Positions 28,472 through 37,895 of a stretch of 47,101 nucleotides of DNA are shown here, piece after piece; position 1 is the stretch's first letter, and every line of letters begins with the position of its first letter. The stretch covers positions 7,488 to 54,588 of the forward strand of contig NZ_JAUNVV010000012.1 of NCBI RefSeq assembly GCF_030540645.1, written 5' to 3'. The notes beneath the pieces are model-generated. The model searched no databases and was not told the origin of the DNA. It worked only from the letters and a program-made list of their open reading frames with translations. The DNA is from Arthrobacter sp. (GTDB taxonomy: Bacteria > Actinomycetota > Actinomycetes > Actinomycetales > Micrococcaceae). The translations under genes were made by a program, and so were the position numbers.

Positions 28472-29446
28472 ATGGTGACAATACCCGTGAGTGCAACGCA
28501 TCGCCCGGCCACCGAAACTCCGCAAAAGGTTTCGGTTGGTTTTTCGGAAAAGGCCAAGGGCTACTTGGCCCTGACAAAACCGAGGGTCGTGGAACTGCTT
28601 CTCGTCACCACTTTGCCGACCATGTTCTATGCCCATGGCTTCGCTGGCAAGGCCGGTGTGCCGAGCCTGTGGCTCATGTTCGCGACCATGGTGGGCGGCG
28701 CGTTGGCGGCTGGCGCATCCGGGGCGTTCAACTGCTACATTGACCGCGACATCGACAAGATCATGAACCGTACGTCCAAGCGCCCGCTGGTTACCGGCGT
28801 CATCACCCCGCGTGAAGCGCTGGTGTTCTCTTGGATTTTGACGGTGGTGGCCGTGGTTCTGCTGTGGAGCATCAACCCGCTCACCGGCATGCTGGGCATT
28901 GGCGCCATCTTCCTGTACGTAGTGGTGTACTCGCTGATCCTGAAGCGCCGCACCACGCAGAACATCGTCTGGGGTGGCGCGGCCGGCTGTATGCCAGTTC
29001 TTATCGCGTGGGCGGCCGTGACCAACACCGTCCAGTGGCCCGCTGTGATTCTTTTCATGATTATCTTCCTGTGGACGCCGCCGCACTACTGGCCCCTGTC
29101 CATGCGCTACAGCGACGACTACAATGCCGTGAACGTCCCCATGCTCGGTGCCGTGGCCGGTTCACGCACCGTGGCCGTGCAGGTTGTGCTTTACACGTGG
29201 GCCATGGTGGCCTGCTCATTGCTCATGATCCCGCTGGGCGGGGCCGGCATCGTCTACACGGTCACCACTGCCGCCGCCGGTGCCTGGTTCCTGTACGAGG
29301 CCCACACGCTGTACAACAACTCCAAGAAGGACCTGGTCACGAAGAAGAACGCCATGAAGGTCTTCCACGCCTCCATCACGTACCTGACACTGGTGTTCCT
29401 GTCCCTGGCCGTGGATCCCTTCGTGGGCTCGGCCCTGATGGGCTAG
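28472..29446 (+). CDS. ctaB: Protoheme IX farnesyltransferase (heme O synthase)
   Basis: Attaches a farnesyl group to protoheme IX to make heme O, the precursor of heme A for cytochrome c oxidase. The 324-residue UbiA-family membrane protein has the prenyl-diphosphate/Mg site NCYIDRDID (Asn87, Asp91, Asp95; NxxxDxxxD) followed by [11 protein letters not shown], and the second polar loop [19 protein letters not shown]. About eight to nine transmembrane helices follow from hydrophobicity. The first codons are ATG GTG at 28472; ribosome-site complementarity is weak, so an internal GTG (28475 or 28487) cannot be excluded. It faces ctaA across two terminators; both are needed for heme A. Confidence 0.95.
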   Translation: MVTIPVSATHRPATETPQKVSVGFSEKAKGYLALTKPRVVELLLVTTLPTMFYAHGFAGKAGVPSLWLMFATMVGGALAAGASGAFNCYIDRDIDKIMNRTSKRPLVTGVITPREALVFSWILTVVAVVLLWSINPLTGMLGIGAIFLYVVVYSLILKRRTTQNIVWGGAAGCMPVLIAWAAVTNTVQWPAVILFMIIFLWTPPHYWPLSMRYSDDYNAVNVPMLGAVAGSRTVAVQVVLYTWAMVACSLLMIPLGGAGIVYTVTTAAAGAWFLYEAHTLYNNSKKDLVTKKNAMKVFHASITYLTLVFLSLAVDPFVGSALMG

Positions 29447-29479
29447 CCCTTCCCCTCTCCCTTCCCCAACGTTCGACGG

Positions 29480-29517
29480 CGGACGGTGCCTCCCAGCGCG
29501 GAGGCACCGTCCGTTTT
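29480..29517 (+). terminator. Intrinsic terminator after ctaB
   Basis: CGGACGGTGCCTCC (29480-29493) and GGAGGCACCGTCCG (29500-29513) form a perfect 14-bp stem with a six-base loop, followed by TTTTCCTTT. It lies 33 bases after the ctaB stop. Confidence 0.9.
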
Positions 29518-29646
29518 CCTTTCCCCCTCCCGCTGGCCGCGTCGTGCGGCGCCTCCTCCCGCCGTCGAGCCTCCCATAGTCGCTCCCTCCCACGGTCGAA
29601 TTGGCGCATGGTCCAGTGGCGACAAAAGATTGAAGGGTGGGAGCAA

Positions 29647-29686
29647 AAAAGTCCGGTGTGCGGCCAACGCAGCACACCGGACTTTT
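29647..29686. terminator. Bidirectional intrinsic terminator behind ctaA
   Basis: AAAAGTCCGGTGTGC (29647-29661) and GCACACCGGACTTTT (29672-29686) are perfect 15-bp arms around a ten-base loop, with an A-run on the left and T-run on the right. It ends 22 bases from the ctaA stop and serves the minus-strand transcript; it could also catch readthrough from ctaB. Between it and the ctaB terminator I see no gene. Confidence 0.9.
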
Positions 29687-29708
29687 ACGGTTTCATTCCT
29701 GTTGAGAA

Positions 29709-30683
29709 CTAGACGGCAGGAAGCCTGTCCCTGCCGCGGGACAGGGCTACGTCGACAATGTTGGTGGCCACGGCAAGCATCAGCGACGCGCCGAGCATGT
29801 GAACGCCCACGAGGATGGCCGGGATGCCAGTGAAGTATTGCCAGTAGCCGATGCTGCCCTGGAAAATCACCGAAACCACGAGCAGGATGGCTGCGTTGCG
29901 GAGCATGTCTCCTCGGGGGCTGCGCCAGAGCAAGACCACAAGCAACACGGCGGTGACGACCAGCACGTACACGGGCAGCACGTGGATGCGTGTGCTCAGG
30001 TAGCCATCAAGCTGCATGCGTGGGGAGGTGGAATCACCTGAATGTGGCCCGGACCCGGTGACGAGGGTTCCAAGCACCACGGCAAGATAGCTCGTCACTG
30101 CTGCGACTACACTGAGCTGACGCAACAGCGGACGTGCTCTGCGCACATTGGTTGGTGCCGTGGCGCCGGTGCGGTCGTAGGCCCTGTTGACCAGCAGCAT
30201 GGATACAACCACAAGTCCGGCGGAAACGAGGAAGTGCAGGCTCACCACATACGGGTTCAGGCCTGTCAGTACGGTGATGCCGCCAATGACTGCCTGCGCC
30301 GGAATGCTGGCCAGCAGCGCAAACGCGAGCCAGAACAGGTCCTTGCGTTCCTTCCGCATGTTCCACAGCATCACCAACAGGACAAGCCCGACGGCGGCCA
30401 GCGCGAACGTGAGCGTGCGGTTGGCGAACTCGATGATCCCGTGGATTCCCATGGCAGGGGTGTTGGTTAATGACTCCGGCGTGCACTTGGGCCAGGTGGG
30501 GCAGCCAAGTCCGGATCCGGTCACCCGAACAACACCGCCGGAGACGATCAACACTCCTTGGCCGATCAGAGAGGCGATGGTGAGGCGCTTGATCGCAGGA
30601 GTGACCGTGCTGGGCAGTTTATTGGTGATGTTCTGCATCGGGCTTTGTCGTGTTGTTGGTGATGAAGGACTGCTTTGACTCAC
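29709..30683 (-). CDS. ctaA: Heme A synthase (COX15/CtaA family)
   Basis: Oxidises the C8 methyl group of heme O to the formyl group of heme A. The 324-residue product has about eight helices in two four-helix halves. The usual histidines are seen in GIHGIIEFANRTLTF, VVSLHFLVSA, TRIHVLPVYV and VGVHMLGAS, and the extracellular cysteine pair is in GLGCPTWPKCTPE. The GTG at 30683 is chosen because AAAGG lies about ten bases upstream and it clears the preceding gene by 14 bases. An ATG at 30638 would give 309 residues, and a frame open to 30773 runs into the ABC permease gene. Confidence 0.93.
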   Translation of the reverse strand: MSQSSPSSPTTRQSPMQNITNKLPSTVTPAIKRLTIASLIGQGVLIVSGGVVRVTGSGLGCPTWPKCTPESLTNTPAMGIHGIIEFANRTLTFALAAVGLVLLVMLWNMRKERKDLFWLAFALLASIPAQAVIGGITVLTGLNPYVVSLHFLVSAGLVVVSMLLVNRAYDRTGATAPTNVRRARPLLRQLSVVAAVTSYLAVVLGTLVTGSGPHSGDSTSPRMQLDGYLSTRIHVLPVYVLVVTAVLLVVLLWRSPRGDMLRNAAILLVVSVIFQGSIGYWQYFTGIPAILVGVHMLGASLMLAVATNIVDVALSRGRDRLPAV

Positions 30684-30697
30684 TTCAGTGACGCCTT

Positions 30698-31468
30698 TCA
30701 ATTCCATTTGAACCATTTGACTGCAGCAAAGGAGGCAACTGCTGCCCATGCCAGCAAAACTATGAGGCCCCACACATCAAGGCGGCTGTCGATCAACGCC
30801 GCGCGCATGAGGTTGCCCAACGCTCCGGAAGGCAGCCACTGCACGAATCCTTCAAGGGCGCTGGAGAACTTGCCCGCCGGCAGCACAATACCGCCCAGGG
30901 CGGCAAACAAGATCCAGCCGAGGTTGGTGATGGCCAAGGTGGCTTCCGGGCGGACCGTCCCTGCAATGAGCAGGCCCAGGGCCGTGAAGGCCGCCGCTCC
31001 CAAGATGAGCAGCGGAATGCCCAGCAGCACTCCAGCCAGTGGCGGTCGCCAGCCCATGAAGACGGCCACCAGCGAAATCAACGCCACTTGAAGGGCCAGC
31101 GCCACCAGCACAGCGAGAACCTTGCCGGCAATCAGCCCGCCTTTGCCCAGCGGGGTGGTGGACAGGAAGCGCAGCACACCGTAGCGGCGGTCGAATCCGG
31201 TGGCAATGCCCTGGCCCGTAAATGCCGTGGAAAGCGCGCACAACGCCAGGATGCCCGGGGCGGCGATGGCAACACGTGGATGGCCCATGCCGTCGAGCAG
31301 GGGAGTGGCGACCAGGGCCACCAGACCCAGCAGCGGCATCACCACCATCAGCACCAGCTGTTCGCCGTTGCGCAGCATGGTGGCTGCCTCATACTTGCCC
31401 TGATTGAGTATCCGGCTGGTCAGGGATGCAGCCTGGCCGGCGGGGGCGTCGTGAAAGAGCGTAGTCAT
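30698..31468 (-). CDS. ABC-2 type exporter permease
   Basis: A 256-residue integral membrane protein with about six helices of the ABC-2 permease type, including the IPLLILGAAAFTALGLLIAGTVRPEATLAI segment (helix 4-5 region). Its start codon lies in a four-base overlap with the upstream ATPase gene (31465-31468), so the pair makes one exporter. ctaA follows after 14 bases on the same strand. This ATPase-permease-ctaA order is, as I recall, shared with mycobacteria, which hints at a role linked to the respiratory chain, but the substrate is unknown. Confidence 0.88.
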   Translation of the reverse strand: MTTLFHDAPAGQAASLTSRILNQGKYEAATMLRNGEQLVLMVVMPLLGLVALVATPLLDGMGHPRVAIAAPGILALCALSTAFTGQGIATGFDRRYGVLRFLSTTPLGKGGLIAGKVLAVLVALALQVALISLVAVFMGWRPPLAGVLLGIPLLILGAAAFTALGLLIAGTVRPEATLAITNLGWILFAALGGIVLPAGKFSSALEGFVQWLPSGALGNLMRAALIDSRLDVWGLIVLLAWAAVASFAAVKWFKWN

Positions 31469-32472
31469 GAAATCCCCATCGTTTCCGTATTCGAGCTGGT
31501 GGGCTCGGCGGATGCTGTTGCCGGAGCGCCGTTGGAGATGGCCAAAAAGACGTCCTCAAGCGATTGGGATGCCAGATGGACGGCCGTGGGCATCACTTGA
31601 TGTGCAACACACCAACTGCCGAAACGGGCCAAATCGTCCGGTTGCAGCCCGCCGGCAATGCTGTAGCTTCCGGGGCGGGTTTCGGTGCAGGCAAGCCCGG
31701 GGCGTTGGAGGGCGGACAACGCCAACCCTGCTGTGGTCTCAAACGTCATGACGCGATGCTTCTGGGCCGACGTCGAATGTTCAAGCAATTCCTGCACGGT
31801 ACCTTGGGCGACGGACTCACCCTTGTCCACGATGTAGACGTAGTCGGCAAGGCGCTGTGCATCGTCAAGTAGGTGGGTGGTGAGGATGATGGCCTTCCCG
31901 CTGTCACGCAATTCCCTGATCAACTCAAAGACCATGAGCCGCGACTGCGGGTCAAGGCCAGCACTGGGTTCATCGAGAAACAACACCTCGGGGTTGCCCA
32001 GCAGGCTGGCGGCAAGGGCGACGCGCTGCTTTTGCCCACCGGAAAGGCGGCGGATGTTGGTGTCGGAAAATTCACGTATTCCGAGCCTTTCAACCAGTGC
32101 ATCAACGCTGAGCGGGTTGGCGTAAAGGCTGGCAACATGGCGCAGCAACGCAATGGGGCGGGCGGCAGGGGGCAGCCCGCCGTCCTGCAACATGACACCG
32201 ACCCGGGCGCGGAGGTCTGCGGATGCATGTTGCGGATCATGACCGAGCAACGAAATATGCCCGCCAGTGCGCTGTTGCAGGCCTTGGGCACATTCGATGG
32301 TGGTGGTTTTACCCGCGCCGTTGGCGCCAAGCAGTGCCGTAACTGCACCAAAGTGCGCCTTCAGGCTAATGTTGGAAACAATGCGTTTCATCCGGCCGTC
32401 CATTGCCGGAAGGGGCCCCACGTCCTTGATGAGCCCGGAGATCTCTAGGGCAGGGGAAAGTGTCTTTGTCAC
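31465..32472 (-). CDS. ABC exporter ATP-binding protein
   Basis: A 335-residue single-domain ATPase: Walker A GANGAGKTTT, Q-loop LQDGG, signature LSGGQKQR, Walker B VLFLDEPSAGLD and the switch histidine TTHLLDDA are all canonical. It is of the ABC-2/DrrA type with an accessory C-terminal region. The GTG at 32472 is supported by a -10-like TAGAAT on the minus strand (32484-32479) that would put the transcription start at or next to the start codon; there is no ribosome site, so the message may be leaderless. The partner permease and ctaA follow. Confidence 0.88.
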   Translation of the reverse strand: MTKTLSPALEISGLIKDVGPLPAMDGRMKRIVSNISLKAHFGAVTALLGANGAGKTTTIECAQGLQQRTGGHISLLGHDPQHASADLRARVGVMLQDGGLPPAARPIALLRHVASLYANPLSVDALVERLGIREFSDTNIRRLSGGQKQRVALAASLLGNPEVLFLDEPSAGLDPQSRLMVFELIRELRDSGKAIILTTHLLDDAQRLADYVYIVDKGESVAQGTVQELLEHSTSAQKHRVMTFETTAGLALSALQRPGLACTETRPGSYSIAGGLQPDDLARFGSWCVAHQVMPTAVHLASQSLEDVFLAISNGAPATASAEPTSSNTETMGIS

Positions 32473-32478
32473 GCGGCC

Positions 32479-32484
32479 ATTCTA
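32479..32484 (-). promoter_or_regulatory. -10 element for a leaderless ABC ATPase transcript
   Basis: On the minus strand TAGAAT (TANNNT form) ends six bases before the GTG at 32472. A start 6-7 bases downstream would coincide with the start codon. Leaderless messages are common in actinobacteria. No convincing -35 is seen. Confidence 0.4.
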
Positions 32485-32624
32485 CGCGAAGTACGCCAGT
32501 GACATGCCTCACAGCTGGAGGCTGGCAGGGGTGGGAAGGCTCACCTTAGTGGAAACGGCACCCCAATTACGGCATACTTGTCTTGTCTATTGTTGTGCTT
32601 TAATTCGATCGCGTGGAGGTGTTA

Positions 32625-33413
32625 ATGAGTCAGGACGTTGAAGCCGGGAAGCTTCCCGCTCTCGAGCCCGATGAAAGAACCCGAGACCGCGTATTGACTG
32701 CCGTGCTTGAACAAGGACCAGTCAGCGCAGCGCAACTGGGTACTTTCCTCAAGCTGACACCGGCAGCCGTACGCCGCCACCTTGACAGCCTCACCCGTGA
32801 AGGGTTGATCGAAGTCAAGCTCATCAGCAACGCCAAAACCGGCGCCGGACGCCCCGCACGACGCTATGTTGTTTCGCGCCGGGGTCAAACTGAAATAGGC
32901 GACGACTACCTGGAGATTGCCCGGCTGGCCCTGAAGGAAATTTCAGGCTTCCGTGGCGAGGCGGGTGTCATCGAGTTTGCCGAACGCCGTTTTGCGAAGA
33001 TGGAGGCAAAGTACCAGCCTCTCGTTGACGCAGCTGGCAGTGACGTTGCCGCCCGGTCCAAGGCGCTGGCGGAAGCGTTGAACGCTGACCAGTTTGTGGC
33101 CAGTTCCAACTCCCTCAACGCTGGAACAGCCATGGCAGCGGAGCAGCTGTGCCAGGGCCATTGCCCCATTCAGGAGCTAGCCAGCACCTTTCCCGAATTC
33201 TGCGACGCCGAGACCGAAGTTTTTGCCCGGCTCATCGGCGTCGATGTACGCAGACTCTCCACCATGGCCAGTGGCGGACATGTCTGCACCACGCATGTGC
33301 CCACCGGCCGTGCAGTGGTCCGAAAACTTGCCGGAACACCGGCAAAAAGTGTTCCGACGGGCGTTCAAGGCCTGTCGAAGCGAATTTCCACCCATCAGCA
33401 AGAAAGGCCGTGA
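32625..33413 (+). CDS. sufR: SufR-type Fe-S cluster sensing repressor of the suf operon
   Basis: A 262-residue protein with an N-terminal winged helix-turn-helix (about 20-85, [27 protein letters not shown]) and four cysteines near the C terminus: Cys176, Cys180, Cys193 and Cys221 (CQGHC, EFCDAE, HVCTTH). SufR family proteins bind an Fe-S cluster through such cysteines and repress suf genes when cluster supply is adequate. The start ATG has GGAGG (32615-32619) five bases upstream. Its stop overlaps the sufB ATG (TGATG), so regulator and target are one transcript and the control is likely autoregulatory. Which three or four cysteines bind the cluster is not certain. Confidence 0.93.
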   Translation: MSQDVEAGKLPALEPDERTRDRVLTAVLEQGPVSAAQLGTFLKLTPAAVRRHLDSLTREGLIEVKLISNAKTGAGRPARRYVVSRRGQTEIGDDYLEIARLALKEISGFRGEAGVIEFAERRFAKMEAKYQPLVDAAGSDVAARSKALAEALNADQFVASSNSLNAGTAMAAEQLCQGHCPIQELASTFPEFCDAETEVFARLIGVDVRRLSTMASGGHVCTTHVPTGRAVVRKLAGTPAKSVPTGVQGLSKRISTHQQERP

Positions 33414-34888
33414 TGACGGATCAACTAGCGCAGGATGTAGGCGCGAAGGCTGCTGTCGAAGACACCACACTCCACCACATCCTCGAAGCAAACCCCGAAC
33501 TGGAAGGCTTGGGAAACTATGCCTTCGGCTGGTCGGATAAGAACGAGAGCAGTGACAATGCACGTCGTGGAATCAACGAAGAGGTAGTCCGCGACATCTC
33601 AGCCAAGAAGGGCGAGCCGGCGTGGATGTTGGATATGCGTCTGAAGGGCTTGAAGTACTTCGATCGCAAGCCCATGCCCACTTGGGGTGCGGACCTGTCG
33701 GGCATTGACTTCGACAACATCAAGTACTTTGTGCGTTCCACCGAGAAGCAGGCCAAGACGTGGGAAGACCTGCCCGAGGACATTCGCAACACGTATGAGC
33801 GCATCGGCATTCCCGAAGCCGAGCGCAACCGCCTCGTCGGCGGCGTGACGGCTCAGTACGAGTCCGAGGTTGTCTACCACCAGATTCGTGAGGACCTGGA
33901 GGAACAAGGCGTCATCTTCACCGACACCGATACCGGCCTGCGTGAATACCCGGAACTGTTCCAGGAATACTTCGGCACCATGATTCCGGTGGGCGACAAC
34001 AAGTTCGCCTCACTGAACACGGCTGTCTGGTCCGGCGGCTCCTTCGTCTACGTCCCCCCGGGCGTTCACGTGGAAATCCCGCTGCAGGCCTACTTCCGGA
34101 TCAACACCGAGAACATGGGCCAGTTTGAGCGCACCCTCATCATCGCTGATGAAGGCAGCTACGTGCACTACATTGAAGGCTGCACGGCACCGATCTACAC
34201 GACGGATTCCCTGCACTCGGCCGTTGTCGAGATCGTGGTGAAGAAGAACGCCCGCGTTCGCTACACCACTATCCAGAACTGGTCCAACAACGTGTACAAC
34301 CTGGTGACCAAGCGCGCCATTGCACACGAAGGCGCCACCATGGAATGGGTCGATGGCAACATCGGTTCCAAGGTCACCATGAAGTACCCGGCCGTCTACC
34401 TTGTGGGCGAGCACGCCAAGGGTGAGACTTTGTCGGTTGCTTTTGCCGGCGAGGGCCAGCACCAGGACACCGGTTCAAAGATGGTCCACATTGCGCCCAA
34501 CACGCAGTCCTCGATCATTTCCAAGTCGGTTGCCCGCGGCGGCGGTCGCTCGGCATACCGCGGCCTCGTGCAGATCCGTGAAGGCGCCAACCACTCAGCC
34601 AACACGGTTCGCTGTGACGCTTTGCTGGTGGACACCATTTCACGCTCCGACACCTACCCCTACGTTGACGTTCGCGAAGATGACGTCTCCATGGGCCACG
34701 AGGCTACCGTCTCCAAGGTCAGTGAAGAGCAGCTGTTCTACCTGCAGTCCCGCGGCATGCCCGAGGACGAGGCCATGGCCATGATCGTGCGCGGGTTCAT
34801 CGAGCCCATCGCCAAGGAACTGCCCATGGAATACGCGCTTGAACTGAACCGCCTGATTGAACTGCAGATGGAAGGGGCCGTCGGCTAA
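33413..34888 (+). CDS. sufB: Fe-S cluster assembly scaffold SufB
   Basis: SufB forms the SufBC2D scaffold that builds Fe-S clusters. The 491-residue protein begins (after the start) with the [23 protein letters not shown] leader seen in actinobacteria, has [21 protein letters not shown], the CTAPIY motif and the right-handed beta-helix end with [11 protein letters not shown], whose cysteine is the likely cluster/persulfide residue matching Cys405 of Escherichia coli SufB. The ATG at 33413 overlaps the sufR stop; the frame is open to 33149, but this extension lies inside sufR. No intein is present, unlike in Mycobacterium tuberculosis SufB. Confidence 0.97.
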   Translation: MTDQLAQDVGAKAAVEDTTLHHILEANPELEGLGNYAFGWSDKNESSDNARRGINEEVVRDISAKKGEPAWMLDMRLKGLKYFDRKPMPTWGADLSGIDFDNIKYFVRSTEKQAKTWEDLPEDIRNTYERIGIPEAERNRLVGGVTAQYESEVVYHQIREDLEEQGVIFTDTDTGLREYPELFQEYFGTMIPVGDNKFASLNTAVWSGGSFVYVPPGVHVEIPLQAYFRINTENMGQFERTLIIADEGSYVHYIEGCTAPIYTTDSLHSAVVEIVVKKNARVRYTTIQNWSNNVYNLVTKRAIAHEGATMEWVDGNIGSKVTMKYPAVYLVGEHAKGETLSVAFAGEGQHQDTGSKMVHIAPNTQSSIISKSVARGGGRSAYRGLVQIREGANHSANTVRCDALLVDTISRSDTYPYVDVREDDVSMGHEATVSKVSEEQLFYLQSRGMPEDEAMAMIVRGFIEPIAKELPMEYALELNRLIELQMEGAVG

Positions 34889-36205
34889 ATGACCGAGCTC
34901 ACGCAAGAACACGCAACAGATTCAAATGTTTGGAGCCAGGGCTTCATTAAGGGAATGACGGAGGAGGGCGAGAGCCTGTCCGAAATCAACCCCGAGTCCG
35001 GCCCGCTCGGTGGCAGTGCAGCCAAGGCCCACAGCCATGGCGGCGACAGCCACGGTGGCGGCATCGGAGTTCCGGACAGCTCGCGCGCCGGGCGTCTGAC
35101 CTCCTACAAGCTGGCTGACTTCCCGGCCATCACGGGACGCGAAGAAGACTGGCGCTTCACCCCGCTCAAGCGCCTGCGCGGCCTTGACCGGGTTGGCATC
35201 AAGGGCCAGGAAATCAACGGCCCCGCACCGCTGGTTGAGGTTTCCAAGCCCGAAGCCGTCACAGTAGAGACTGTGGGCCGTGACGATGTTCGCATCGGAT
35301 CAGCCGGCATCCCGGAGGACCGTGTGGCAGCAGCTGCGTGGGAGAACTTCAGCGAAGCCACCATCGTCACCCTGCCTGCCAACCATGAAGGCACTGTGGA
35401 TGACATCACCACGCTGACGCTGACCGGCCAGGGCGACGCCCCTGCCGCAGCGCACATTGTGGTTGAGGCCAAGCAGTTCGCCACCGGAGTGGTTGTGCTG
35501 GATCACCGCGGCACAGCCGTGTTGAGCGAGAACGTTGAAATCCTCGTCGGGGATGGCGCCAACCTGACGGTTGTCAGCATCCAGGACTGGAATGACGACT
35601 CCGTGCACGCAAGTGCCCAGCACATCCAGGTGGGCCGCGACGCCAAGGTCAAGCATGTCATTGTCAACCTTGGCGGCAACCTGCTGCGCACCACACCGTC
35701 AGCGCGTTACACGAGCACCGGCGGAGACGTCGAAATGTTCGGTCTGTACTTTGCCGACGCCGGCCAGCACTTGGAGCAGCGCCTGTTCGTGGATCACTCC
35801 ACCAAGCACTGCAAGTCCCGCGTCACGTACAAGGGTGCGCTGCAGGGCGAGAACGCCCACGCGGTGTGGATCGGCGATGTGTTGATCCGTGCCGAGGCAG
35901 AGGGCACCGACACGTACGAGCTCAACCGCAACCTGATCCTGACCCGCGGCGCACGCGCCGATTCGGTGCCGAACCTGGAGATCGAAACAGGCCTGATCGA
36001 GGGAGCAGGACACGCAAGTGCCACGGGCCGTTTCGATGATGAGCAGTTGTTCTACCTGCAGACCCGCGGCATTGAGGAAAGCGTTGCCCGCCGTCTGGTG
36101 GTGCGTGGCTTCCTGAACGAGGTCATCCAGCAGATCCGTGTTCCCGCCCTCGAAGAGCGTTTGCGCGAATCGGTGGAAGCCGAATTGGCGGCGACACCGC
36201 AGTGA
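34889..36205 (+). CDS. sufD: Fe-S cluster assembly scaffold subunit SufD
   Basis: The SufD partner of SufB; 438 residues. The REEDWRFTPLKRLRGL block and the C-terminal FYLQTRGIEESVARRLVVRGF are family signatures. It begins on the base after the sufB stop. An odd feature is a His/Gly-rich insertion near residues 46-58 (AKAHSHGGDSHGG), with His48, His50 and His55, placed between a variable N-terminal segment and the conserved start of the fold; metal binding is possible but unproved. The end overlaps the next gene by four bases (GTGA). Confidence 0.96.
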   Translation: MTELTQEHATDSNVWSQGFIKGMTEEGESLSEINPESGPLGGSAAKAHSHGGDSHGGGIGVPDSSRAGRLTSYKLADFPAITGREEDWRFTPLKRLRGLDRVGIKGQEINGPAPLVEVSKPEAVTVETVGRDDVRIGSAGIPEDRVAAAAWENFSEATIVTLPANHEGTVDDITTLTLTGQGDAPAAAHIVVEAKQFATGVVVLDHRGTAVLSENVEILVGDGANLTVVSIQDWNDDSVHASAQHIQVGRDAKVKHVIVNLGGNLLRTTPSARYTSTGGDVEMFGLYFADAGQHLEQRLFVDHSTKHCKSRVTYKGALQGENAHAVWIGDVLIRAEAEGTDTYELNRNLILTRGARADSVPNLEIETGLIEGAGHASATGRFDDEQLFYLQTRGIEESVARRLVVRGFLNEVIQQIRVPALEERLRESVEAELAATPQ

Positions 36206-36558
36206 GTGATTCCTCCACGCCTGCCGGCGTCGTTGTCTGCCAAGACAGCGACGTTGCGGTCAAGTCAGCCATGTTGGTCGAGATTGATGACTACCCCATC
36301 GCCATTGTCAGGGACTCCTATGGAGAACTGCATGCGATCGGGGACACCTGCTCACACGCAGAAATCTCCCTCAGCGAAGGCGACGTGGAGGAGTGCACCA
36401 TCGAATGCTGGGCACATGGCAGTTCTTTCGACTTGAAATCAGGTCAACCACTGACCCTGCCCGCATTCGAGCCTGTGCCCGTCTTTGCACTGGCCGTCCA
36501 TGGCAGCGACGTCTATGTGGACGTCAACAACATTCTTAACGGTGTCAGCACGCAGTAG
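36202..36558 (+). CDS. Rieske-type [2Fe-2S] ferredoxin
   Basis: A 118-residue soluble Rieske protein. The cluster ligands are in order: Cys50-x-His52 (DTCSHAE) and Cys69-x2-His72 (ECWAHGSSFD), the standard two-Cys, two-His arrangement. No membrane anchor is present, so it resembles non-heme ferredoxins of dioxygenase systems. Its GTG start overlaps sufD. It sits inside the suf operon between sufD and sufC, a position I recall from other actinobacteria; it may feed electrons to assembly or be an early client of it. The role is inference. Confidence 0.92.
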   Translation: MSDSSTPAGVVVCQDSDVAVKSAMLVEIDDYPIAIVRDSYGELHAIGDTCSHAEISLSEGDVEECTIECWAHGSSFDLKSGQPLTLPAFEPVPVFALAVHGSDVYVDVNNILNGVSTQ

Positions 36559-36599
36559 CGTTGCGGCCCGCACAACATATTTTTAGGAGAAAATAGAGT

Positions 36600-37370
36600 A
36601 TGTCTACTCTGGAAATCAAGGATCTGCACGTCAGCATCACCACCGCCGATCAGGGCACCAAGCCGATCCTCAAGGGCGTCAGCCTGACCATCAACACCGG
36701 CGAAACCCACGCCATCATGGGCCCGAACGGTTCAGGCAAGTCAACCCTTGCCGCCACCATTGCCGGGCACCCACGCTACAACGTGGACAGCGGAACCATC
36801 ACCCTTGACGGCGAAGACGTCCTGGCGATGACCGTTGACCAGCGTGCCCGCGCCGGCCTGTTCCTGGCCATGCAGTACCCCGTGGAGATCCCCGGCGTCA
36901 CCATGACGAACTTCCTGCGCACGGCCAAGACGGCCATCGACGGCGAGGCCCCCAAGCTGCGCACCTGGACCAAGGACGTCAAGGCCGCTATGGCCAAGTT
37001 GCGCATTGAGCCGGAGTTCGCCGAGCGCAATGTCAACGAAGGCTTCTCCGGTGGCGAGAAGAAGCGTCACGAGATCCTCCAACTGGAGCTTCTGCGCCCG
37101 AAGTTCGCAGTCCTGGACGAGACGGACTCCGGACTTGATGTTGATGCCTTGAAGGTTGTCTCAGAAGGCGTCAACCGCGCCATCGACGCCGGCGGATTGG
37201 GCACCATCCTCATCACCCACTACACCCGCATCCTGCGCTACATCAAGCCCGACTTTGTGCACGTTTTCGTTGACGGCAGCATCGCCGAGCAGGGCGGCCC
37301 CGAGCTCGCCGACCGTCTGGAAGCAGAAGGCTACGACCGCTTCCTGGTGGCCGAAACCGCAACCGCCTAG
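36600..37370 (+). CDS. sufC: Fe-S assembly ATPase SufC
   Basis: The ABC-type ATPase of the SufBC2D complex. In 256 residues: Walker A GPNGSGKSTLAA, the Q-loop region QYPVEIPGVTM, signature FSGGEKKRHEI, Walker B FAVLDETDSGLD and the switch histidine ILITHYTRIL. ATP hydrolysis drives the rearrangement of SufB and SufD during cluster building. The ATG at 36600 has AGGAG about ten bases upstream. The gap of 41 bases after the Rieske gene is the largest within the operon. Confidence 0.97.
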   Translation: MSTLEIKDLHVSITTADQGTKPILKGVSLTINTGETHAIMGPNGSGKSTLAATIAGHPRYNVDSGTITLDGEDVLAMTVDQRARAGLFLAMQYPVEIPGVTMTNFLRTAKTAIDGEAPKLRTWTKDVKAAMAKLRIEPEFAERNVNEGFSGGEKKRHEILQLELLRPKFAVLDETDSGLDVDALKVVSEGVNRAIDAGGLGTILITHYTRILRYIKPDFVHVFVDGSIAEQGGPELADRLEAEGYDRFLVAETATA

Positions 37371-37405
37371 TCGCTGCGCAAACCAACCACCGCGAAGAAG
37401 GAACC

Positions 37406-37756
37406 ATGACTGACATCAGCGAATCAAGCCAGGCCGTTGCGCCGGCGCAGACTGATCTCGAAGACGTTGAGGAAGCACTCAAGGACGTCATTGACCCGGA
37501 ACTGGGCGTCAACATCGTTGACCTGGGGCTGTTGTATGGCCTGCGGTATGGCGACGATGGAGCCTTGCTGTTGGACATGACGCTCACCACGGCCGCCTGC
37601 CCGCTGCAGGACGTCATCGAGGAGCAGGTGGAGAACTCACTGAGCCCCATCGTTGACGAATGGCGCATCAACTGGGTGTGGATGCCGCCGTGGGGTCCGG
37701 AACGGATCACCGACGACGGCCGCGACCAGATGCGGGCCCTCGGCTTCAACATCTAG
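37406..37756 (+). CDS. sufT: SufT/MIP18-family (DUF59) Fe-S assembly factor
   Basis: A 116-residue DUF59 protein with the conserved VIDPELGVNIVDLGLLYG and the cysteine-bearing LTTAACPLQDVIEEQV. MIP18/SufT proteins help cluster delivery to target enzymes, although the mechanism is unclear. It ends the suf operon here, following sufC after 35 bases. The residues between Asp and Cys match the family well. The sulfur-supply genes sufS and sufU, which stand between sufC and sufT in mycobacteria, are missing. Confidence 0.93.
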   Translation: MTDISESSQAVAPAQTDLEDVEEALKDVIDPELGVNIVDLGLLYGLRYGDDGALLLDMTLTTAACPLQDVIEEQVENSLSPIVDEWRINWVWMPPWGPERITDDGRDQMRALGFNI

Positions 37757-37895
37757 TCACCACTGAGGCAAGCGCCCCGGTTCCCTCGCGGGCAGTAAGA
37801 TTTCCGCGGTCGCTGAGCGACCTTGTGAAATCCATCCCCGCTCCGGGAATCGGGGCGCTTGTCTGTCGTCCGACTGTTGCTGGTCTGGTGCCTGA

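Noticed and set aside
33149-33412. Upstream extension of sufB (88 residues)
   Set aside because: It is out of frame inside sufR; the ATG at 33413 overlaps the sufR stop and matches the family N terminus.
37808-37822. GGTCGC-TGA-GCGACC hairpin after sufT
   Set aside because: Only six base pairs and no T-run; a weak end signal for the suf operon at best, so not listed as a terminator.
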